This document shows positions 44,581 through 49,483 of a stretch of DNA of 49,483 nucleotides, piece by piece (position 1 is the first letter of the stretch; each line of letters opens with the position of its first letter). The position numbers and the translations under genes were made by a program. The DNA is from an uncultured Romboutsia sp. GTDB taxonomy: Bacteria > Bacillota > Clostridia > Peptostreptococcales > Peptostreptococcaceae. The notes below the pieces were generated by a model. The model did no database searches and was not told where the DNA came from. It was given only the letters and a program-made list of their open reading frames with translations. The DNA lies in NCBI GenBank assembly GCA_904418825.1, contig CAJFPU010000018.1, forward strand, positions 1 to 49,483, in the 5' to 3' direction.

Positions 44581-45045
44581 ATGAATAATAAAAAAGCTAA
44601 AGATATAATGACTACAGAGGTAATAGTTGCGAATAAGAATGATATTATTGCTAATGTAGCTAGTTTACTTATAAAAGAGAAGATAGGAGGGTTGCCTGTA
44701 GTAGATGAAGAAAATAAAGTAGTAGGCATAATATCTGAGACAGATATAATGAAAAAAGAATCTCATGTAGAGTCTCCAAAGATGTTAAATTTTTTACAAG
44801 GAATAATATTCTTAGACGACATGAAGAAGTTTGAAGATGATATGAGAGCTATAGCAGCATATAAAGTTGAAGATTTAATGTCTAAAGATATAGTAACAGT
44901 AAACGAAAATGATACATTTGATTATGTAGCTAATATTATGATAAATAAATCTATAAATAGAGTGCCTGTAGTAGATGAAAAAAACTTCTTAAAAGGTATA
45001 ATATGTAGATATGATATAATAAAAGCTATGTATAATGATAAATAA
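44581..45045 (+). CDS. Two-CBS-domain protein
   Basis: 154 residues consisting of a tandem CBS pair: KAKDIMTTEVIVANKNDII...GLPVVDEENKVVGIISETD (about 1-60) and VEDLMSKDIVTVNENDTFD...RVPVVDEKNFLKGIICRYD (about 97-150), joined by a helical linker. CBS pairs bind adenine nucleotides or SAM and act as energy or ligand sensors; no effector domain is attached. 1 bp after acpS with a strong ribosome site (AAGGAGGGG). Target unknown. Confidence 0.9.
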   Translation: MNNKKAKDIMTTEVIVANKNDIIANVASLLIKEKIGGLPVVDEENKVVGIISETDIMKKESHVESPKMLNFLQGIIFLDDMKKFEDDMRAIAAYKVEDLMSKDIVTVNENDTFDYVANIMINKSINRVPVVDEKNFLKGIICRYDIIKAMYNDK

Positions 45046-45062
45046 TAATTAGGGGGTTTTTT

Positions 45063-45650
45063 GTGAAAAAAAGGGCTACAATAGCAGTAATATTTATTAC
45101 TATATTTGCAATTGTTATAGGTTGTCAAAGAAGAGAGTCCACGAAAGAAGAAGTATATAAAGATTTTCAAAAGAAAATAGTTAATATGTCATCTTACAAA
45201 TGCATAGCTGAAGTAGAAGCTTCAGGAAATAAAAGTTCTCATAATTATGTATTTATTCATAGTTATAGTAAACCAGATTATTACAAATTAGAAGTAGTAG
45301 AGCCTAAAAATCTAAAAGGAAAGATTATGGAGTATAAAGATGACAAAGTAATAATAATCAACCCTAATATAGAAGATAAAATAGAGCTAGATAATACAGA
45401 AGATAATAAGCAGTACACTTTTATAGGAGATTTTATAAAAAATTATCTTCAAAATGAAGAGGTTGATATTAAATTATCGGGAGATAACTTGATATTAGAA
45501 ACTACTATACCTGGAGATAATGAATACTTTAATAAGCAAATATTATATGTAAATAAAGAAACTAAAAATCCTGAAAAAATGGAAATATTAAATGCGGAAG
45601 GAAAACTGAACTTTACAGTTAAATATAAAGAATTTGAATGTAAAAAGTAA
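45063..45650 (+). CDS. gerS: GerS-like germination lipoprotein (LolA-type fold)
   Basis: 195 residues, GTG start after AGGGGG. Lipoprotein signal ending at C21 (FAIVIGC). The mature part has the LolA/RseB-type pattern (MSSYKCIAEVEASGNKSSHN, YSKPDYYKLEV, DKVIIINPNIEDKIELDN). In C. difficile gerS is directly upstream of alr2, and GerS partners the amidase CwlD to make cortex muramic-delta-lactam needed for germination. The B. subtilis gene in this slot, ydcC, is also a sporulation lipoprotein of this fold. Name given from context plus fold, so moderately sure. Confidence 0.78.
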   Translation: MKKRATIAVIFITIFAIVIGCQRRESTKEEVYKDFQKKIVNMSSYKCIAEVEASGNKSSHNYVFIHSYSKPDYYKLEVVEPKNLKGKIMEYKDDKVIIINPNIEDKIELDNTEDNKQYTFIGDFIKNYLQNEEVDIKLSGDNLILETTIPGDNEYFNKQILYVNKETKNPEKMEILNAEGKLNFTVKYKEFECKK

Positions 45651-45666
45651 GGGAGAAACAAAAGAT

Positions 45667-46833
45667 ATGAGAAATGGAATAACAGCTGCTACATGGGCGG
45701 AGATAAATCTAGATAACATAAATTTTAATTTAAATAATATAAAAAAATTATTAAAAGAAGATACTAAAATTTGTACAGTTTTAAAAGCTAATGCATATGG
45801 TCATGGTTCAGTAGAAATTGCTAAATTTTTAGAAAATAAAAATGTAGATTACTTTGCGGTTGCAAGACTTGAAGAAGCTATAGAGCTTAGAGAAAACAAT
45901 ATAAAGATGCCTATATTATGTTTAGGATTTGTTCCAGAAGAATCTTTAGAATATGCTATTAAAAATAATATAACATTAACTATTTATTCTTTAGAAACAG
46001 CTAAAAAACTTAATGATATATCTGAGAAAATAGGAGTAAATGCTAATATACACATAAAGATTGACACAGGTATGAGTAGGATAGGTTTTGAAGTAAATGA
46101 AGAATCTATAGATCAAATAATTAAAATAGCTAACCTAAAAAATTTATATATAGAAGGTATATATACTCACTTTGCTAAATCTGATGAAATAGATAAAGAT
46201 TTTACCTATAAACAAGTAAATAGATTTAAATTTATTATTGATAATATAGAAAAAAAAGGAATAAATATACCTATAAAACATGTGTCAAATAGTGCTGCAA
46301 TAATGGATTTACCAAATTTAAATTTCAATATGGTAAGATGCGGTATTGTTTTATATGGATGCTATCCATCTGATGAAGTTATAAAAGATAGACTTCAATT
46401 AAAACCTGCTATGACATTAAAAACAAGAGTATCTCATATTAAAGAGCTTAAAGAGGGTACAGGAATCAGTTATGGATTACGATACAAAACTAGAAAACAA
46501 GAAAAAATAGCTACTATACCTATCGGGTATGCAGATGGATTTACTAGAATGCAAAACAATCCTAAAGTATCTATAAATAATGAAGTATTTAATGTAGTAG
46601 GAAGGATATGTATGGATCAATGTATGGTAAGAATTGATAAAGACATAGACATAAAAATTGGAGATGAGGTTATAATATTTGGAGAAAGTAATATAAGTGC
46701 AGATGATATAGCTAAAGATTTAGGAACGATAAATTATGAAATATTATGTATGGTGTCTAGAAGAGTTGACCGTATTTACAAGGAAAGAAATGTAATTTTA
46801 CAAGCTGATAGTTATTTGGTAAAATTAAAATGA
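45667..46833 (+). CDS. alr: Alanine racemase
   Basis: 388 residues from ATG 45667 (AAGGGAGA upstream). PLP lysine K40 in TVLKANAYGHG; TIM-barrel HIKIDTGMSRIGF; second catalytic Tyr in GISYGLRY; C-terminal beta domain with VGRICMDQCMV. Supplies D-alanine for peptidoglycan; the C. difficile homologue next to gerS is Alr2, linked to spores and germinant response. 16 bp after gerS. Confidence 0.96.
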   Translation: MRNGITAATWAEINLDNINFNLNNIKKLLKEDTKICTVLKANAYGHGSVEIAKFLENKNVDYFAVARLEEAIELRENNIKMPILCLGFVPEESLEYAIKNNITLTIYSLETAKKLNDISEKIGVNANIHIKIDTGMSRIGFEVNEESIDQIIKIANLKNLYIEGIYTHFAKSDEIDKDFTYKQVNRFKFIIDNIEKKGINIPIKHVSNSAAIMDLPNLNFNMVRCGIVLYGCYPSDEVIKDRLQLKPAMTLKTRVSHIKELKEGTGISYGLRYKTRKQEKIATIPIGYADGFTRMQNNPKVSINNEVFNVVGRICMDQCMVRIDKDIDIKIGDEVIIFGESNISADDIAKDLGTINYEILCMVSRRVDRIYKERNVILQADSYLVKLK

Positions 46834-46857
46834 TAGTATATACCAGGAGGCGATGTT

Positions 46858-47142
46858 GTGCACAATAAAAGGAAGGAAAAAATAACCTTTACCTTACCTG
46901 ATTCTATTATGTCTGAAGTAGATTATATAGTTCAGATGGAAAATAGTAACAGAGTGGATTTTGCTAAAGCAGCCTTTCAGTTTTATATAACTCAGAAGAA
47001 AAAAATAGATCTTAAAGAATCTATGATTAAGGGTTATAAAGAAATGGGTCAAATTAATCTATCATTAGCTGAATTAGGCATGACAAATGAAGTATCTTCG
47101 AAAGATAATATGGAAGAAAAAATTGCCCAAGGTGAATACTAA
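46858..47142 (+). CDS. ndoAI: Antitoxin EndoAI (MazE-like, ribbon-helix-helix)
   Basis: 94 residues, GTG start after CCAGGAGGCG. N-terminal ribbon-helix-helix ([19 protein letters not shown]) and a C-terminal toxin-binding tail ([12 protein letters not shown]...). Neutralises the downstream RNase and autoregulates. alr - ndoAI - ndoA is the chromosomal order in B. subtilis, so this is core rather than mobile. Confidence 0.92.
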   Translation: MHNKRKEKITFTLPDSIMSEVDYIVQMENSNRVDFAKAAFQFYITQKKKIDLKESMIKGYKEMGQINLSLAELGMTNEVSSKDNMEEKIAQGEY

Positions 47143-47143
47143 T

Positions 47144-47494
47144 TTGGAAATAAAACGAGGATACTTATATTATGCTGACTTAAGCCCAGTTGTAGGATCA
47201 GAACAAGGTGGAATTAGACCGGTTCTGATAATACAAAATGATATAGGTAATAAATACAGTCCAACTGTAATAGTAGCAGCAATAACATCTCAAATTAACA
47301 AAGCTAAGCTACCTACGCATATAGAGATAAGTGCGAATGAGTATGGACTTAATAAAGACTCTGTTATTCTCTTAGAGCAAATAAGAACGATAGATAAAAA
47401 ACGCTTAAGAGAAAAGATTGGTTGTCTAGATAAGAATATGATGTTAAAGGTTAACAATAGTCTTCAAATAAGTTTGGGGCTATTTACTCTCTAA
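47144..47494 (+). CDS. ndoA: mRNA interferase EndoA (MazF family)
   Basis: 116 residues, the same as B. subtilis EndoA, from TTG 47144, which is 9 bp after AAGGTG and 1 bp after the antitoxin stop. An in-frame GTG at 47132 lies on top of that ribosome site. Conserved MazF features: [45 protein letters not shown], and [18 protein letters not shown]. Sequence-specific endoribonuclease (UACAU in B. subtilis; specificity here unknown). Confidence 0.95.
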   Translation: MEIKRGYLYYADLSPVVGSEQGGIRPVLIIQNDIGNKYSPTVIVAAITSQINKAKLPTHIEISANEYGLNKDSVILLEQIRTIDKKRLREKIGCLDKNMMLKVNNSLQISLGLFTL

Positions 47495-47495
47495 G

Positions 47496-47530
47496 AATAT
47501 TGATATTAAATAATATCAATATTTTTTTTT
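47496..47530 (+). terminator. Intrinsic terminator after ndoA
   Basis: AATATTGATATTA-AA-TAATATCAATATT, a perfect 13-bp AT-rich stem followed by T7. Confidence 0.9.
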
Positions 47531-47630
47531 AAAATTAAAGAATATGAATAGAATATGTCTAAATATAATTTAAAATTTGTAAATATATATACATTCTTTT
47601 TAAAAAATAGAGTAAAAATTAGGATAAAAG

Positions 47631-47639
47631 TGATATAAT
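47631..47639 (+). promoter_or_regulatory. Extended -10 promoter of the transketolase operon
   Basis: TGATATAAT, an extended -10 (TGnTATAAT) without a clear -35. It lies 68 bp before the first transketolase start. Confidence 0.5.
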
Positions 47640-47707
47640 AAAGTAAGATTGAACTAAATATAATACATATGGACAACTTAACTTTAAGATTACAGGGAGG
47701 TAATTAC

Positions 47708-48535
47708 ATGAGAGATCATAAAGGATTAAAAGAGATTGCGCGTAATATCAGAAAAGATATAGTCTCTATGATACATGCTTCTAAATCAGGACATCCAGGA
47801 GGATCATTATCAGCAGTTGAAATATTAACAGCTCTTTATTTTGATGAGATGAATATAGATACTAATAACTGCAAGATGGAAGATAGAGATAGATTTGTTT
47901 TATCAAAAGGACATGCAGCTCCAGTATTATATGCTACTTTAGCTCATAAAGGATATTTTGATAGAGATGAATTAAAGGGATTAAGAAAAATAAATAGAAT
48001 GTTACAAGGACATCCTGATATGAAAGGAACTCCAGGGGTTGAAATGTCAACTGGATCTTTAGGACAAGGTTTTTCTGTAGCGTGTGGTATGGCTATGGCA
48101 TCTAAATTAGATAATGCACCATGGAAAGTATATACATTACTTGGAGATGGAGAGGTTCAAGAAGGTATAGTTTGGGAAGCAGCTATGAGTGCAGCACATT
48201 ATAAACTAGACAATATGGTTGCATTCTTAGATTATAATGGTCTTCAAATAGATGGAAAAACTGAAGATGTCATGAACCTAGGATCTATAGTTGATAAATT
48301 CAAAGCTTTTGGATGGAATGTAATAGAAATAGATGGACATGATTTTGATCAAATATTTGCAGCTTTAGATATGGCAAAAGAAACTGTAGGAAAACCTACA
48401 ATGATAGTTGCTAAGACTATAAAAGGTAAGGGTATATCATTTATGGAAAATGAAGCAGGATGGCATGGAACAGCTCCAAGTGATAATGATTTAGAAAGAG
48501 CTTTAGTAGAATTAGGAGGTGTAGACAATGAGTAA
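47708..48535 (+). CDS. Transketolase, N-terminal (thiamine-diphosphate binding) subunit
   Basis: 275 residues from ATG 47708 (AGGGAGGT upstream). Pyrophosphate-binding half: [53 protein letters not shown]; and the ThDP motif [21 protein letters not shown]. Works with the next gene product as one enzyme of the non-oxidative pentose phosphate pathway. Split transketolases are common in clostridia. Overlaps the next gene by 8 bp. Confidence 0.93.
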   Translation: MRDHKGLKEIARNIRKDIVSMIHASKSGHPGGSLSAVEILTALYFDEMNIDTNNCKMEDRDRFVLSKGHAAPVLYATLAHKGYFDRDELKGLRKINRMLQGHPDMKGTPGVEMSTGSLGQGFSVACGMAMASKLDNAPWKVYTLLGDGEVQEGIVWEAAMSAAHYKLDNMVAFLDYNGLQIDGKTEDVMNLGSIVDKFKAFGWNVIEIDGHDFDQIFAALDMAKETVGKPTMIVAKTIKGKGISFMENEAGWHGTAPSDNDLERALVELGGVDNE

Positions 48536-49463
48536 GATGGCAACTAGAGATGCTTATGGAAAAGCATTAGTTAAATTAGGTCAAGTTAATGACAATGTAG
48601 TAGTATTAGATGCAGACTTATCAAAGTCTACAAAGACAAATGATTTTAAAGTTGCATTTCCTGAAAGATTCTTCAATATGGGAATAGCAGAACAAAACTT
48701 AATAGGTGCAGCTTGTGGATTTGCAACAGCTGGTAAGATACCATTTGCAAGTAGTTTTGCAATGTTTGCTACTGGAAGGGCCTTTGAAATAATAAGAAAC
48801 TCTGTAGCATATCCAAAGTTAAATGTAAAAATATGTGCAACTCATGCAGGTCTTACAGTAGGTGAAGATGGTGCATCTCATGAAAGTGTTGAAGATATAG
48901 CAATAATGAGAGCCATACCAAATATGACAGTTTTAGTTCCTGCAGATGGAATTGAAGCTGAACAAATGATATTTGAGGCTGCTAAGTTTAATGGTCCTAT
49001 GTATGTTCGTTTAGGAAGAAGTGCAGTTCCTACATTATTTGATGAAAACTATAAGTTCCAAATTGGAAAAGGTAATATATTAAGAGAGGGAAATGATGTA
49101 TCTATAATAGCTTGTGGAATAATGGTTAATGAAGCTATATTAGCTCATGAAGCATTAAAGTTAGAAGGTATAAATGCTAGAGTTATAAATATGTCTACTA
49201 TAAAACCTATAGATAAAGATTTAATAATAACTGCAGCTAAAGAGACAGGTGCAATAGTAACTGCTGAAGAACACAGTATAATTGGTGGATTAGGTTCTGC
49301 TGTAAGCGAAGTAGTAAGTGAAGATTGTCCGGTTGTAGTTAAAAAAGTAGGGGTTAAAGATACATTTGGTGAATCGGGAACGCCTGCAGAATTATTAAAG
49401 AAATATGGACTAACTGCAGAAGATATAGTAATTGCTGCTAAAGAAGCGATAGCTAAAAAATAA
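48528..49463 (+). CDS. Transketolase, C-terminal (pyrimidine-binding) subunit
   Basis: 311 residues. Begins [18 protein letters not shown]; has the PYR-domain motif [19 protein letters not shown] with the glutamate that activates Th[17 protein letters not shown], and a C-terminal transketolase_C domain ending [16 protein letters not shown]. Could also be compared with DXP synthase or pyruvate dehydrogenase halves, but pairing with the preceding gene supports transketolase. Ends 20 bp before the window edge. Confidence 0.93.
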   Translation: MSKMATRDAYGKALVKLGQVNDNVVVLDADLSKSTKTNDFKVAFPERFFNMGIAEQNLIGAACGFATAGKIPFASSFAMFATGRAFEIIRNSVAYPKLNVKICATHAGLTVGEDGASHESVEDIAIMRAIPNMTVLVPADGIEAEQMIFEAAKFNGPMYVRLGRSAVPTLFDENYKFQIGKGNILREGNDVSIIACGIMVNEAILAHEALKLEGINARVINMSTIKPIDKDLIITAAKETGAIVTAEEHSIIGGLGSAVSEVVSEDCPVVVKKVGVKDTFGESGTPAELLKKYGLTAEDIVIAAKEAIAKK

Positions 49464-49483
49464 CAAAATTAAATTTTAAATAT

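Noticed and set aside
46858-47494. MazEF-type pair as a mobile or plasmid toxin-antitoxin module
   Set aside because: It lies in the conserved chromosomal position after alr, with composition like its neighbours and no mobility genes.
48528-49463. Split transketolase as a frameshifted single gene
   Set aside because: Each half has its own strong ribosome site and complete domain borders, and two-subunit transketolases are ordinary in clostridia.

Overview
This is a strongly A+T-rich chromosomal segment in which every recognisable gene lies on the + strand. It comes from a spore-forming, low-G+C Firmicute. The combination of a Clostridioides-type type IV pilus cluster (PilM-PilN fusion, several minor pilins, two prepilin peptidases), a GerS-like lipoprotein gene directly upstream of alr, spoIIE/spoVT/yabPQ, and an F-type ATP synthase points to the Peptostreptococcaceae (relatives of C. 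difficile such as Paraclostridium, Romboutsia or Terrisporobacter). The genus cannot be fixed from sequence reading alone. No tRNA, rRNA, CRISPR array, prophage or insertion sequence was found.

Layout. (1) About 1-8.2 kb: the distal part of a type IV pilus operon, in order pilC (truncated by the window edge), pilMN, pilO, a minor pilin gene broken by a 26-bp tandem duplication, a second minor pilin, pilT, a large minor pilin, pilD and a second short prepilin peptidase. (2) About 8.2-22.6 kb: a housekeeping/sporulation block with the Bacillus subtilis order pth - mfd - (prsA) - spoVT - yabM - yabN(mazG) - (hup) - yabO(rqcP) - yabP - yabQ - divIC - (ppx/gppA) - spoIIE. (3) About 22.59-22.92 kb: a gene-free interval with nine DnaA-box-like sequences, a perfect Spo0A box and a perfect 15-bp inverted repeat that carries two of the boxes. 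This is the most striking non-coding feature. (4) About 23-26.5 kb: a membrane-anchored M3 peptidase, galU, a 39-residue membrane protein and a CpG-rich dispersed repeat. (5) About 26.5-36.5 kb: glpX - rho - rpmE - tdk - yqhQ-like - prmC - prfA - ZIP transporter - sua5 - rpiB - upp, close to the B. subtilis glpX-to-upp order. (6) About 36.9-43.8 kb: an ATP synthase operon (atpZ, atpI, atpB E F H A G D C) whose c subunit has the Na+-binding signature and whose epsilon subunit lacks its C-terminal domain; a decayed copy of the dispersed repeat follows it. (7) About 44.2-47.5 kb: acpS - CBS protein - gerS-like - alr - ndoAI - ndoA. (8) About 47.7-49.5 kb: a transketolase split into two subunits.

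How it fits together. Regions 2 and 5-7 are conserved Firmicute core neighbourhoods covering translation fidelity and termination, repair, cell envelope, sporulation, energy conversion and toxin-antitoxin. The pilus operon and the two dispersed-repeat copies look like the evolutionarily labile parts. Genes on both sides of the DnaA-box cluster point the same way, so the cluster looks more like a DnaA-titrating or regulatory locus than a bidirectional replication origin. The embedded Spo0A box offers a possible link between replication control and sporulation.
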